Numbered from the stretch's first letter, positions 31,804 to 42,616 are shown. The stretch is 64,000 nt of DNA from DASUNQ01 sp035536455 (GCA_035536455.1 DATLOC010000040.1:51734-115733); one strand, 5' to 3'. A program made the numbers and translations. The notes: generated from the letters alone by a model not told the origin.

Positions 31804-34680
31804 CTACCCGCCGGCGCTGACCACCGTCTCCGCCCCCACCGGCGCGCGGCGGCGGCGCGGGTCGAGGAAGGCGCGGATCTCCTCCGGCGGCACCGTGCGG
31901 TGCTCGTGGATGGACTGCCGCTCGTTGTTGTCGTGCGGGTGCTTCTCGCGGTACTCGCCGGTCAGCTCCTGGCTCGCCTCGTCGTTCTTGAAGCGCTCGT
32001 AGAGCTTCTGGTGATAGGCGGCCTTCTCGGCGTCGCCGAGGCCGCGGCGGGCGAGCATCAGCGTGTAGTGGGCCATCAGATCCTCGGGGTCGATGGCGAG
32101 CACCCGGTCGAGCTCGCGCACGGCGCCCTTGTAGTCGCGCTTCAAGAACAGCACGCGCCCGATCTGGTTCAGCACCACGCGGTCGCGCGGGTACTTCGCC
32201 ACGGCGGCGCGGAAGTGGGCGAGCGACTTGTCGTAGGCGCCGACCGTCTTCTCCAGGACGCCCAGGAAGTGGTGGGTGCGCGCCAGCTCGGGGTCCATCT
32301 TGAGGGCGCGCCCAAGCACCCGGCGCGCCTCGTCGAGGTCGCCCTCGCCGAGCGCCACCCGCCCGAGGTTCACCCAGCCGTCCACGTACTTGGGCTCGAT
32401 CTCGGTCACCTTGGCAAAGGCGGCGCGGGCGCCGCGCAGGTCGCCCTGGAGGAAGAGCCCGATGCCGTAGTCGTTCCAGCGCTCCCGGTCCCCCTCCTGG
32501 AGGGCCGGCCGGCCCATCGCCGGCAGCGGCGCGCCGCCGTCCACGACCTTGAGCTCCTGGGTGTCCTCGGCCACCAGCACGATCGGCAGCCGCGGCACAC
32601 CCTTGACCTTCCCCGAGACGCGCGAGGTGTCGCCGGTGAAGACCATCGGGCGGTCGTCGAAGTGCTTGGTCACCACACCCGGCAGCGACTCGCCGGCGAA
32701 GGAGAAGTGGGTGTTAAACCAGGAGAACTTCCGGTAGTTGAGCTTGGCGTGGAGGCGGATCGTGTCGCCGGCGTCGGGCGGCACCTGGAGCCGGAAGTGG
32801 ACGGTGTCGGCCGCGCCGGGCGGGATCAGGCGGACGTAGACCGTCGCGCGGGCGGCCCAGGCGTTGCGCTTGTTGATCGGGTTGCCGCTGCGGTCGATCA
32901 AGAGCGCGCGGTAGAAGTGGGCGTCCGGCGACACCGGCGAGTCTTCGTCCGCCATGCCGCTCCAGTAGACGACCTTGCCGCGGTCGTCGGTCGCCTTGAG
33001 CTCCAGCCAGCAGTCGTAGGCGTCCACCGTGCCGCCGGGGAAGAAGTGGCCGACGCCGCGCGTCCGCACCACGACGTCGACGCGCGTCGACTCGCCGCGC
33101 CGCACCGTCGCCGGGACGCGGTCGAGCGGCGCGTAGATCGTCTCGGCGGGGCCGGCGGCGCCGCCGCCGCTCCCCACCGCCATGCCGCTCTCCTCGCCGA
33201 CCGCGAAGGTGGTGGCGAGCTGCGGTCCCTCGCTCGCGGGGCCGCGCTCGTCCTCGCCGGCCGCGGCGGCGCGCGCCTCGGTCATGGCGAAGATGTCCAC
33301 GGTGAGCTGGCGCGCCTGGAGGAAGTCGACGACCGCCTTGAGCTGCTCGGGGTCGCGGTTGGCGATCGGCAGCGCCGTGTTGGCGGCGGCGAAGCGGTGG
33401 GAGCGGATCATCCCCTCTTTGGCGCCGGCGTCCTCGGAGGCGACCTTCGGCATGTGGCAGTCGATGCAGTTCTTCGCCTCGGGCGGGTAGTAGAAGGAGC
33501 GCGCCCCCTCGCCCGAGACCCCGCTCGCCTGCCAGTTGTCGTACTCGTTGAAGCCGCGGATCCAGCGGTAGCTGTTGACCGGCACGTCGAGGTGCACCTT
33601 GTGGCAGGAGGAGCAGAACTCCGGCGAGTAGGTGCCGCGGAAGAAGGGCTTCAGGAAGGTGCGGCGGTGCGGCTCAGGGTCCATGCGCACGAGCAGGTCG
33701 TGGACGGCGTTGAGCGCGCGGCTGTCGCTCGTCGCCATGCCGTGGAGGGGCGGCACCTCGATCTCGTAGTCGCCCTGCCCCATCGAGCTGCGGACGTTGG
33801 AGATCATGTGGCAGGCGGTGCAGGTCAGGCCGGCCTGCGTCTCAGGGCGGTCGATGATCTCCTTGATCGGCGTGTCCATGAGCCCGGACTGCAGGATCGC
33901 CGGGTCGTGGCAGCCGCCGCACCACTTCGAGGAGGTGACGCCCGCCACCTCCTGCATGTACTCGATCGACTTGCGGTACCACTGGTTGTTGAAGCTCGAG
34001 AAGTGGTGCGCCGAGCTGTCCCACTGCTTGACCAGGTCCGGATGGCAGCCCGAGCGGCCGCAGCTTTGCGGGTCCATGTAGATGCGCGAGGGGACGACGC
34101 CTTTGTTCGAGGTGTGGACCGAGGAGGGGAAGAAGGGGCCGTCCTTGCCGCCCATCGCCTCCTGCCGCATGACGAGGGAGGCCGGCGGGTTCTGGAAGAC
34201 CACCTGGTTCTTCGCGCGGTAGCTCTGGAAGCCGGTGGCGAGGGCAGGGATCAGGAGCGCGGCGGCGACGCCGGCGGCGGCGAGCCGCCAGGTGCGCGGC
34301 GCGAGCTGGCCGCGGAGCGCCCAGAGGAGAGCGAGGAGCCCGACGACCGAGAGCGCGATGTGGGTCCACAGCAGCGGGCGCATCGGGCGGGTGTTGCCCA
34401 CCCAGACGAGGGCGATGCCGGAGAGCGCGGCGGCGAAGAGGAGGAGCCCGGCCGGGAGCATCCCCGGCCGCGTGCGGCGCCGCCACCACCAGATCGCGAA
34501 CGGCACCGTCACCGCCACCCCGAGGACGAAGTGGAGGGCGACGCTCGCGAAATAGATCATGTGCGGGTCGCCCTCGGACGCCAGGTAGGCGCTGTTGGCG
34601 ACCAGGAGCGCTCCCAGGATGGCTAACCAGCGGGTGCCGCGGCGGGTCTCTTCAGGCATGTTCGACGGCCTCGCGCTCAT
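31804..34680 (-). CDS. Membrane-anchored multihaem cytochrome c with TPR repeats
   Basis: A 958-residue protein. Residues 1-170 hold about five membrane helices. The middle carries haem-binding motifs: four canonical CxxCH sites (WCGGCH, TCTACH, FCSSCH, NCIDCH) and one SCGRSGCH with CxxxxCH spacing. A beta-rich region follows (about 400-640). The last 280 residues hold TPRs (YVDGWVNLGRVALGEGDLDEA, HHFLGVLEKTVGAYDKSLAH). The layout suggests electron transfer on the periplasmic face with TPR protein docking. An in-frame ATG at codon 8 is an alternative start. The CRTAC1 gene follows. Confidence 0.88.
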   Translation of the reverse strand: MSARPSNMPEETRRGTRWLAILGALLVANSAYLASEGDPHMIYFASVALHFVLGVAVTVPFAIWWWRRRTRPGMLPAGLLLFAAALSGIALVWVGNTRPMRPLLWTHIALSVVGLLALLWALRGQLAPRTWRLAAAGVAAALLIPALATGFQSYRAKNQVVFQNPPASLVMRQEAMGGKDGPFFPSSVHTSNKGVVPSRIYMDPQSCGRSGCHPDLVKQWDSSAHHFSSFNNQWYRKSIEYMQEVAGVTSSKWCGGCHDPAILQSGLMDTPIKEIIDRPETQAGLTCTACHMISNVRSSMGQGDYEIEVPPLHGMATSDSRALNAVHDLLVRMDPEPHRRTFLKPFFRGTYSPEFCSSCHKVHLDVPVNSYRWIRGFNEYDNWQASGVSGEGARSFYYPPEAKNCIDCHMPKVASEDAGAKEGMIRSHRFAAANTALPIANRDPEQLKAVVDFLQARQLTVDIFAMTEARAAAAGEDERGPASEGPQLATTFAVGEESGMAVGSGGGAAGPAETIYAPLDRVPATVRRGESTRVDVVVRTRGVGHFFPGGTVDAYDCWLELKATDDRGKVVYWSGMADEDSPVSPDAHFYRALLIDRSGNPINKRNAWAARATVYVRLIPPGAADTVHFRLQVPPDAGDTIRLHAKLNYRKFSWFNTHFSFAGESLPGVVTKHFDDRPMVFTGDTSRVSGKVKGVPRLPIVLVAEDTQELKVVDGGAPLPAMGRPALQEGDRERWNDYGIGLFLQGDLRGARAAFAKVTEIEPKYVDGWVNLGRVALGEGDLDEARRVLGRALKMDPELARTHHFLGVLEKTVGAYDKSLAHFRAAVAKYPRDRVVLNQIGRVLFLKRDYKGAVRELDRVLAIDPEDLMAHYTLMLARRGLGDAEKAAYHQKLYERFKNDEASQELTGEYREKHPHDNNERQSIHEHRTVPPEEIRAFLDPRRRRAPVGAETVVSAGG

Positions 34681-34824
34681 AAGAAGTCAGGCGTCCTCAT
34701 AGGGCTTACGCTGAGCGGCCTTGCCGGCCGCTGGTGCCTGCCCAGGAGGACTCGCGAACCCTAGCAGGGTCGCACTAACGGGGTGCCAGCGGCGTGCCAG
34801 AAGGGGACGCGTAGAATCCGCCGC

Positions 34825-35898
34825 ATGCCCCCCGCCACGCCCGGGCCGGTGGAGATCGCCGGCGCGCTCTCGCGGCGCGTCATCGGCCAGGAGACCGCCG
34901 TGCGCGAGCTGGCCGTGGCGCTGGCCAAGAAGCTCGCCGGGCTGCGTGTCGGCAACATCCTGCTCATCGGCTCCTCCGGCACCGGCAAGACGACGCTGAT
35001 GCGCGCCGTCGAGGCCTACCTCGCCGCCGACCCGGCGCTCGCCGGACGGTCGACGGTGGTGCGCATCCACGCCAACGTGCTGGGCGAGGAGGCGGGGCGC
35101 GGCCGGCCCGGCCAGGCGGTCCTGGCGCGCCTCCTCGAGCGGGCGCGCGAGCAGCTCGGCGCCGACGCCGCGCCGGAGGCGGTCCTGGGCCGCGCCGCCT
35201 CGGGGATCGTCTTCGTCGACGAGGTAGACAAGATCCGCTCCCACGTCGGCGGCCAGGCGAATGTGCCCGGCATCCGCGCCCAGGAGGCGCTGCTGACGCT
35301 GATCGAGAACGAGGCGGTGCAGCTCGACCTGCCGGCCTGGGCGGGGGGCGGCACCACGACGGTCGACTCGAGCGGTCTGGTCTTCGTCTGCGCCGGCGCC
35401 TTCGAGGGGCTCTACGACGCGGTCTACGACCGGGTGACCATCGGCCGCGACCGCGGCGCGCTGCAGCCGGTGACGGTGGTCGACGACGGCAGGGTGCACG
35501 AGGAGACGACCTTCGACCTCCGCCACTGGCTACGCAACGAGGACCTCTTCGAGTACGGCATGAGCCCGCAGTTCCTGTCGCGCTTCGACGCGGTGGTGCT
35601 GCTCGAGAACCTCAGCCGCGACGAGCTGGTGCGGATCTTCCTCGAGGCCCCCGACTCCGCCTTCCACCAGACCCGCGCCTACTTCGAGAGCCGCGGCGTC
35701 CACCTGGCGCTCTCGCCCGCCGCCGTGCGCCGCATCGCCGCCGAGGCCGCCCGCCAGCCGCGGCTCGGCGCCCGCGCCCTCAAAGAGGTCTTCCGCCGCG
35801 TCATCCGCGACTACGAGTACGACCCCGCCGGGACCGCCGACGGCGGCGTCCTGCCGATCGACCTGGCGGAGGTGGAGGCGGCGCTGGGCACGGCCTAG
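34825..35898 (+). CDS. ClpX-like AAA+ ATPase
   Basis: A 357-residue AAA+ protein. Walker A is GSSGTGKT (about residue 50) and Walker B is GIVFVDEVDKI (about 125), with the family's FVCAGAFEGLYD and sensor/arginine region FLSRFDAVVLLENLSRDEL. The C-terminal small domain (LSPAAVRRIAAEAARQPRLGARAL) is ClpX/HslU-like. No N-terminal Cys4 zinc domain, so it is not ClpX itself. It has no adjacent peptidase gene. The ATG at 34825 is preferred over one 14 codons upstream that adds a non-conserved basic segment. Confidence 0.88.
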   Translation: MPPATPGPVEIAGALSRRVIGQETAVRELAVALAKKLAGLRVGNILLIGSSGTGKTTLMRAVEAYLAADPALAGRSTVVRIHANVLGEEAGRGRPGQAVLARLLERAREQLGADAAPEAVLGRAASGIVFVDEVDKIRSHVGGQANVPGIRAQEALLTLIENEAVQLDLPAWAGGGTTTVDSSGLVFVCAGAFEGLYDAVYDRVTIGRDRGALQPVTVVDDGRVHEETTFDLRHWLRNEDLFEYGMSPQFLSRFDAVVLLENLSRDELVRIFLEAPDSAFHQTRAYFESRGVHLALSPAAVRRIAAEAARQPRLGARALKEVFRRVIRDYEYDPAGTADGGVLPIDLAEVEAALGTA

Positions 35899-35922
35899 GC
35901 GCCGCCGCGTTGGCCCTGCGCC

Positions 35923-36282
35923 TCACGCCAGCAGCATCGGCAGCGGCTTCAGCTCACGGCGGAAGGGGTCGAGGATCAGGCCGAAGCCTTCCAGGGTCGT
36001 CGCTCCCAGCAGCGGGCTGTCGCCCTCCTCGCCGAAGATCACCAGCGAGTCGCCGCGCTGGCCTTGGTACTCGAAGATGGCGCTGCCGATCTCCCGCTCG
36101 ATCCTCTCGCCGTTGGCGAGGATGAAACTGCGGCGGGAGTGGGGCTCGATGCCGATCTTCTCGAGCTGGCTCCGCGGCACCAAGGAATAGACGGCTCCGG
36201 AATCGACCAGGAAGGTCTCTTCGATCGCGCGCGAAGGGTCGGCGGGGTTGGCTACTTTCAGCTTGACGAACGTCAGGCCCAT
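35923..36282 (-). CDS. Retropepsin-like aspartyl protease (clan AA)
   Basis: A 119-residue single-domain protein, the usual size for bacterial clan AA proteins. The active-site motif is DSG (FLVDSGAVYSLVP, residues 26-38), followed by the expected hydrophobic strands and the closing LLGATTLEGFGLILD. These dimerise to form a retropepsin-like active site; substrates are unknown. It lies between the AAA gene and a VTT membrane protein, on the opposite strand to the former. Confidence 0.85.
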   Translation of the reverse strand: MGLTFVKLKVANPADPSRAIEETFLVDSGAVYSLVPRSQLEKIGIEPHSRRSFILANGERIEREIGSAIFEYQGQRGDSLVIFGEEGDSPLLGATTLEGFGLILDPFRRELKPLPMLLA

Positions 36283-36328
36283 CGGTCCCTCGCTCCTGGG
36301 GATTCGGGCATCTCCGGCCGGAAGCGTA

Positions 36329-37069
36329 TCAGCGCCCGCGCCCCGCGCGCCGCCGCCGGATCTCCCGGTAGCGCTTCCGCCGCTGGAAGGCGGTCCAGGC
36401 GTGGGGGGCCATGGAGAGGGCGATGAGGAGGACCGAGGCGGCGACGAGCTGGATCATGACCGCGGAGCGCTCGGGGCCGGCGGCGGCGGCGAGGGTGGCG
36501 GAGAAGTAGGTGAAGAAGAGGGTCGCCGGGAGGAGCCCCAGCGCGCTCGTCGCCAGGTAGAGGCCGAACGGCACCCCGGCGAGCGCGGCGCCGTAGTTGA
36601 CCACCGCGAACGGCAGCGGCATGAAGCGCACCCCGACGAGGCTCCAGAAGCCGCGGCGGGCAATCGCGCGCTCGACGCGCTTCAGGCGCCGCCCGAAGAG
36701 GTGCGCCACGAACTCCCGCCCGAGCACGCGCCCGAGCAGGTAGGTGACGGCGGCGGCCAGGACCGTCCCGAGGAAGCTCCACGCCCACCCCCAGAGGGTG
36801 CCGAAGACCACGCCCCCGGCGATCATCATCGGCGCCGCCGGCACGCCGAGGGGGCAGAGCGCGACGTAGCTCGCCACCAGCGCCGCCGGCGCCCACCAGC
36901 TCTCCCGCAGCCGCTCGAAGGTGCGGAGGATCGCCTCGGCGGAGAGCTGGTCGGCGAGCGGCGTCCAGCGCAGGGCCGCGAAGCCGCCGCCGACGATGGC
37001 GATGAGCAACAGGAAACGGACCAGGAGGCGGCGCGGGAGGCGCGGCCGCTCGCTCGGCTCCGGCTTCAC
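36329..37069 (-). CDS. TVP38/TMEM64 (VTT domain) membrane protein
   Basis: A 246-residue protein with about five membrane segments. The VTT/SNARE-associated region is clear: PLGVPAAPMMIAGGVVFG, the FLGTVLAAAVTYLLGRVLGR stretch, and RFMPLPFAVVNYGAALAGV with the conserved FR.P pattern. Members of this family act in lipid scrambling and envelope processes. It is last in a long minus-strand run that begins with lipid transport genes, which fits a membrane-lipid theme; the 13-bp gap to the gene before supports co-transcription. Confidence 0.88.
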   Translation of the reverse strand: MKPEPSERPRLPRRLLVRFLLLIAIVGGGFAALRWTPLADQLSAEAILRTFERLRESWWAPAALVASYVALCPLGVPAAPMMIAGGVVFGTLWGWAWSFLGTVLAAAVTYLLGRVLGREFVAHLFGRRLKRVERAIARRGFWSLVGVRFMPLPFAVVNYGAALAGVPFGLYLATSALGLLPATLFFTYFSATLAAAAGPERSAVMIQLVAASVLLIALSMAPHAWTAFQRRKRYREIRRRRAGRGR

Positions 37070-37082
37070 GGGGGGATCGAGG

Positions 37083-37359
37083 TCAGGGGGTGGTGGGGAG
37101 AGCCGGCGCGGCGCCGGCCGGCCCGTCGAGGAGGAAGAACACCCGCAGCTGCTGGTCGAGGACGCTCTGGGCGTTGGGGTCCATGAAGTTGAGGCGCAGC
37201 TCGTTGATGACCATCACCTCGACCTTCTGCCACTCCCCCCAGCAGTCGGCGCAGACCCGCTCCAGGAGCTCCCGTCCCTGCGCTCCCGGCAGCGGCGCCC
37301 GCCCGAGCGCCGGCGCGTCCGGCCGGCCGCAGCGCGCGCACTGCACGGTCGCCTGCGGG

Positions 37360-37370
<11 letters not shown>
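37083..37370 (-). CDS. Fe(2+)-trafficking-like protein (YggX family) with a CxxC ribbon
   Basis: A 95-residue protein. The YggX pattern is visible: PLPGAQGRELLERVCADCW, the EWQKVEVMVINELRLNFMDP stretch, and the closing DQQLRVFFL. At the N-terminus VQCARCGRPD adds a CxxC that E. coli YggX lacks, and a second CADC follows. YggX helps protect Fe-S clusters from oxidation; the extra cysteines suggest metal binding. It overlaps the preceding decarboxylase gene by 11 bp. Confidence 0.8.
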
Positions 37371-38342
<972 letters not shown>

Positions 38343-38346
<4 letters not shown>

Positions 38347-39695
38347 GAGCGGCCCTCGGCGACGCTCTGCACCCCGGCCGGCTTCGGCCGCCCCTCGGCG
38401 CGCCCGATCGAGACGTAACGGAACCCCTCCTCGGCCATGCGCTCCGGCTCGTAGAGGTTGCGCAGGTCGACGATCAGCGGCTGCCGCATCGCCGCGTGCA
38501 GCCGCTCCGGCACCAGCTTCCGGAACTGGTTCCACTCGGTGAGGATGACCAGCGCGTCCGCCCCCTCGGCCGCCTCGTAGGGGCCGTCGCAGAAGACGAC
38601 CGCGGGGAAGAGCGGGCGGCAGGCGTCCATCGCCTCGGGGTCGAAGGCGCGCACCGCGGCGCCGGCGTCGAGCAGCCCCTGCACGATCGGCAGCGCCGGC
38701 GACTCGCGGATGTCGTCGGTGTTGGGCTTGAAGGAGAGGCCGAGGACCCCGATCGTCCTGCCGGCGAGCTCGCCGACCGCGCCGCGGATCTTCCCGAGCA
38801 TCCGCTCCTGCGTCGCCTCGTTGACCTCCAGTACCGCCTCGATGATGCGGAAGCGCAGCCCCTGGTCGCGGGCGATCTGCGCCGCGGCGCGGGTGTCCTT
38901 GGGGAAGCAGGAGCCGCCGAAGCCCGGGCCCGGGGCGAGGAACTTGGGGCCGATCCGGCTGTCGAGCCCCATCCCGCGGGCGACGACGTCGACGTCCGCC
39001 CCCAGCGCCTCGCACAGCTCGGCGACCTCGTTGATGAAGGAGATCTTGGTGGCGAGGAAGCCGTTCGAGGCGTACTTGATCAGCTCGGCGCTCTCGACGT
39101 CGGTGATGACGAAGGGCACGTGCGCGGCGGCGAGCGGCGAGTAGACGTCGAGCATGAGCTGCACGGCGCGCGGGTCGCGGGTCCCGATGACCACCCGGTC
39201 GGGCTGCAGGAAGTCCTCGATCGCCGAGCCCTCGCGCAGGAACTCTGGGTTGCTGACGACGGCGAAGCGGTGGCGGTCGCGCGTCCCCTCCCTGACGATC
39301 TCCTCGATCATCTTGCCGGTGCCGATGGGGACCGTGCTCTTGGTGACGATGACCTTGTAGCCGTTGAGGTGCTCGGCGATCGAGGTCGCGACCTCGCGGA
39401 TGAAGGTCAGGTCGGCGGCGCCGCTCGGCAGGGGCGGCGTGCCGACGGCGATGAACACCGCCTGCGCCTCCTCGATCGCCGGGGCGAGCTCGGTCGAGAA
39501 GCGCAGGCGCCCCTCGTCCATGTTCTTGCGCACCAGCGTGCGCAGCCCCGGCTCGTAGATCGGCACCTCGCCGCGCTGGAGGTCCGCGACCTTGGCGGCG
39601 TCCTTGTCGACGCCCACGACCTGCATGCCGAAGTCGGCGAGGCAGGCGCCGGTGACCAGGCCGACGTAGCCGCTGCCGACGACGCAGATGTTCAT
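38343..39695 (-). CDS. UDP-glucose 6-dehydrogenase
   Basis: A 450-residue enzyme. N-terminal NAD motif GSGYVGLVTG, the family VGTPPLPSG, and the catalytic Cys in GPGFGGSCFPKD (about residue 260). The C-terminal UDP-binding domain has GLSFKPNTDDIRESPALPI. It oxidises UDP-glucose to UDP-glucuronate, the substrate for the decarboxylase downstream and the 4-epimerase upstream. Its start and stop overlap both neighbours. Confidence 0.96.
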
Positions 39696-40645
39696 GGTTG
39701 CTGTTCCTTGTACCAGGAAACGAACCGCCGCAGCCCCTCGCGAATCGGCACCTTGGGAGCGTATCCCAAGAGCCGGCCGGCCTTGCCAACGTCGGCGTAG
39801 GTGATCGGCACGTCGCCGGGCTGCTCGGGGAGGCGCTCGATCCGCGCCTCGACCCCCAGCTCCTCGGCGAGCCAGCGCACCAGGTCGCCGAGCGCGGTGG
39901 TCTCGGCGCCGCCGAGGTTGACGATCTCGAAGCCGGGGGCGAGGTCGAGCGCCGCCACCACGCCGTCGACGATGTCGTCGACGTAGGTGTAGTCGCGGCG
40001 GCTGCCGCCGTCGCCGTACATCGGTACCGGCCGCCCGCGCGCCAGCAGGTCGGTGAACTTGTGGATCGCCATCTCCGGCCGCTGCGCCGGCCCGTAGACG
40101 GTGAAGAAGCGCAGGCAGGCGGTGCGCAGGCCGTAGAGGTGGTGGTAGTTGAAGCAGAGCAGCTCGCCGGCGCGCTTGGTGGTGGCGTAGGGGCTGATCG
40201 GCTTGTCGACCGGGTCGTCCTCGGCGAAGGGCACCTTCTCGTTGATGCCGTAGACCGAGGAGGAGGAGCCGAAGAGGAAGGTCGCCGGGCCGTGCCGCCG
40301 CGCCGCCTCGAGCAGGCGGAGAGTGCCGATGCAGTTGACGTCCTCGTAGAGGACCGGCTCGGCGAGGCTCGGCCGCACGCCGGCGCGCGCCGCCAGGTGG
40401 ACGACGGCGTCGAAGTGGCCGGAGGCGAAGAGGCCGTCGACCAGCGCGGCGTCGCGGATGTCGCCTTCGACGATGCGCACGTCGGGGCGGCCGCGGAAGG
40501 GCTCGACGTTGCGCCGCTTGCGCGCCGGGTCGTAGAAGTCGTTGAAGTCGTCGAGGACGGTGAGGCGGTCGCCGCGCCCGAGCAGCCGCCGGACCAGGCG
40601 GGAGCCGATGAAGCCCGCCCCGCCGGTGACCAGGACGTGGCTCAT
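39692..40645 (-). CDS. NAD-dependent epimerase (UDP-glucuronate 4-epimerase-like)
   Basis: A 317-residue extended SDR: TGGAGFIGSRLVRRLL at the start, GSSSSVYG, and YATTKRAGELL with catalytic Tyr and Lys. HLAARAGVRPSL and FFTVYGPAQRPEMAIH are motifs shared by UDP-glucuronate 4-epimerases, which make UDP-galacturonate. Position next to UDP-glucose dehydrogenase supports that. The ATG overlaps the TGA of the MlaD-like gene, tying the sugar and lipid genes into one transcript. Confidence 0.88.
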   Translation of the reverse strand: MSHVLVTGGAGFIGSRLVRRLLGRGDRLTVLDDFNDFYDPARKRRNVEPFRGRPDVRIVEGDIRDAALVDGLFASGHFDAVVHLAARAGVRPSLAEPVLYEDVNCIGTLRLLEAARRHGPATFLFGSSSSVYGINEKVPFAEDDPVDKPISPYATTKRAGELLCFNYHHLYGLRTACLRFFTVYGPAQRPEMAIHKFTDLLARGRPVPMYGDGGSRRDYTYVDDIVDGVVAALDLAPGFEIVNLGGAETTALGDLVRWLAEELGVEARIERLPEQPGDVPITYADVGKAGRLLGYAPKVPIREGLRRFVSWYKEQQP

Positions 40646-41850
40646 CGGCCGGGCGGCGGAGGCTCGGTGGTCGCGGCGGGCGGAGGCTCCGTCGCGGCCG
40701 GCGGCTCGGGGGCGGGCTCCCGCCCCTGCCCCTGCGCGTCCTCGTAGCGCTTCTCGATCCCCTTCTTCTGCCGGCTGCGGATCAGCCAGCGCAGCAGCGG
40801 CGACTCGTCGACGCCGATCAGGATGTCGTTGACCGCGTCGTAGATCTGCGGGTCGTTGATCAGCTTGGCGGCCGCGCCTTCGCCGCGGTTCACCTTGTCG
40901 GCCACCTCGTTCAGGCTGCGCACGAAGCCGCGCAGCTCGTCGGTCATCTCGCGGCCGTAGGCCTCGTCGTTGACCAGGCGCGGCAGGAGCCCTTCCTGCG
41001 ACTGCAGGTTCGTCGAGAACTCCTGGAGGTCCTGCACCACCTGGCGGGCGGTCGCCAGCGTCTGGTCGAACTCGGCCTTGGTCTGGGGGTCGTTGATCAG
41101 GCCGGGGAGGAGCCCGGGGCCGCTCTGCGCCTGCGCGATCAAGTTCTCCAGGCGGTCCACCGCGCCGGCGAACTGGTCGGAGAGCGCCGGGTCGTTGAGC
41201 AGCCGCGGCATGAGCCCCTTGCCGGTCTCCAGCTTGTCGGCGATCCGCTCGACGGTCTCGAAGGTGCCGATCATCGACTCGCGCAGCCGGCGCCCCGCCG
41301 GAGAGTCCGAGGTGAGCTCGCCCAGGAGCCCCTCGCCGCGCTCCATCCGCGCGAGGATCGTCGACAGCGACGCGGAGATCTCCACCACGTTTGCCATCAC
41401 GTCCTCGCCCGAGGCGAGGAGGGCGTCGACGTTGGTCGCCGCGGCGGTTTCGATGCGCCCGCCCTCGGGCACCCGCGGCAGCCTCTGCGAGCCGGAGGTG
41501 AGCTCGATGAACTTGTCGCCGAGGAGGCCGAGGGTCTTGATGCGCGCCCGCGTGTCGGCCCGCACGCGGTCGGCGTAGCGGCTCTCGACGGTGATCCAGA
41601 CGCGGATGAAGCGCTTGGCCGGATCCTCGGGGAGCACCACCTCCTCGACCGTCCCGGCGTCGACGCCGTTGAGCTGCACCGGGTTGCCGGCGCGCACCCC
41701 GGAGACGTTCTGGAAGTCGATGTAGTAGCGGTTCTTGCGCGCGAAGAGGTTGTTGCGGTCGCCGATCAGGAAGACGCTCAGGGCGAGCACGGCGACCGCC
41801 GCCAGCACCAGCAACCCCACCTTCAGCTCGCGGCCGACCTTACGCGGCAT
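40642..41850 (-). CDS. MlaD-like (MCE domain) lipid transport protein
   Basis: A 402-residue protein. One N-terminal membrane helix (VGLLVLAAVAVLALSVFLIG), then the MCE domain (YIDFQNVSGVRAGNPVQLNG, residues 40-125). A long helical region follows (about 140-350) with repeated PALSDQFAG/RLVNDEA-type segments, and a Pro/Glu-rich tail. MCE proteins form hexameric rings that move phospholipids between inner and outer membranes. It overlaps the MlaF-like gene by 11 bp. Confidence 0.9.
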   Translation of the reverse strand: MPRKVGRELKVGLLVLAAVAVLALSVFLIGDRNNLFARKNRYYIDFQNVSGVRAGNPVQLNGVDAGTVEEVVLPEDPAKRFIRVWITVESRYADRVRADTRARIKTLGLLGDKFIELTSGSQRLPRVPEGGRIETAAATNVDALLASGEDVMANVVEISASLSTILARMERGEGLLGELTSDSPAGRRLRESMIGTFETVERIADKLETGKGLMPRLLNDPALSDQFAGAVDRLENLIAQAQSGPGLLPGLINDPQTKAEFDQTLATARQVVQDLQEFSTNLQSQEGLLPRLVNDEAYGREMTDELRGFVRSLNEVADKVNRGEGAAAKLINDPQIYDAVNDILIGVDESPLLRWLIRSRQKKGIEKRYEDAQGQGREPAPEPPAATEPPPAATTEPPPPGR

Positions 41851-42595
41851 CCTCGTCCTCCTCGCGCCCGGCCAGGAAGGCCGCGAACTCCGGATGCCGC
41901 GTGCCGTCCGCCTCCTCCCAGCCGCCCAGGAAGGCGAAGCGGCCGCGGGTGAGGAAGCCGACGCGGTCGCCGACCTCGCGGCCGAGCTGCAGGTCGTGGG
42001 TCACCACCACCGCCGTCACGCCCAGCTCCTGCTGGATGCCGCGGATCAGCTTGCCGATGGTGGCCGAGGTCATCGGGTCGAGCCCGGTCGTCGGCTCGTC
42101 GAAGAGCATCACCTCCGGCTCGAGGGCGAGCGAGCGGGCGAGGGCCACCCGCTTCTTCATCCCCCCCGAGAGGTCGGCGGGCATCTTCCGCTCCACCCCC
42201 TTGAGCTTCACGACTTCGAGCTTCTGCTTCACCTTCTCGGCGATCTCCTTCTCCTCGAGTCCGCTGTGCTCGCGCAGCGGGAAGGCGACGTTGTCGAAGA
42301 CGGTCATCGAGTCGAACAGGGCGCCGCTCTGGAAGAGCATGCCGATCCGCCGCCGCACTGCGAAGAGCTCCCGTTCCTCCATCGCAGAGATCGTCTGCCC
42401 GTCGAAGTCGATGGTGCCGGCGTCCGGTTTCTCGAGGCCGTTGAGCTGCCGCAGCGTCACGCTCTTGCCGCTCCCCGACCGCCCCAGGATGACCAGCGAC
42501 TCGCCGCGCGCGACATCGAAATCGACGCGGTCGAGGACCGTCCGCCGGCCGTACCGCTTGACCAAACCGCGGACTTGGTAGAGCGCTTCCTGCAA
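41840..42595 (-). CDS. MlaF-like ABC ATP-binding protein
   Basis: A 251-residue ATPase. Walker A GRSGSGKS, signature LSGGM (in DLSGGMKKRVALARSLALEP), Walker B EVMLFDEPTTGLDP and switch VVTHDL. The best match is MlaF/Ttg2A. The start is TTG with a GGAGG Shine-Dalgarno 8 bases upstream. It is preceded by the MlaE-like permease and followed by the MCE protein. No MlaB (STAS) or MlaC gene adjoins. Confidence 0.92.
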   Translation of the reverse strand: MQEALYQVRGLVKRYGRRTVLDRVDFDVARGESLVILGRSGSGKSVTLRQLNGLEKPDAGTIDFDGQTISAMEERELFAVRRRIGMLFQSGALFDSMTVFDNVAFPLREHSGLEEKEIAEKVKQKLEVVKLKGVERKMPADLSGGMKKRVALARSLALEPEVMLFDEPTTGLDPMTSATIGKLIRGIQQELGVTAVVVTHDLQLGREVGDRVGFLTRGRFAFLGGWEEADGTRHPEFAAFLAGREEDEDAA

Positions 42596-42616
42596 GGACC
42601 GGACCTCCGCGGCGAT

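Noticed and set aside
31507..34626. 1039-codon plus-strand frame antisense to the cytochrome gene
   Set aside because: It is a GC-rich antisense shadow; the minus strand carries haem motifs, TPRs and a sensible start.
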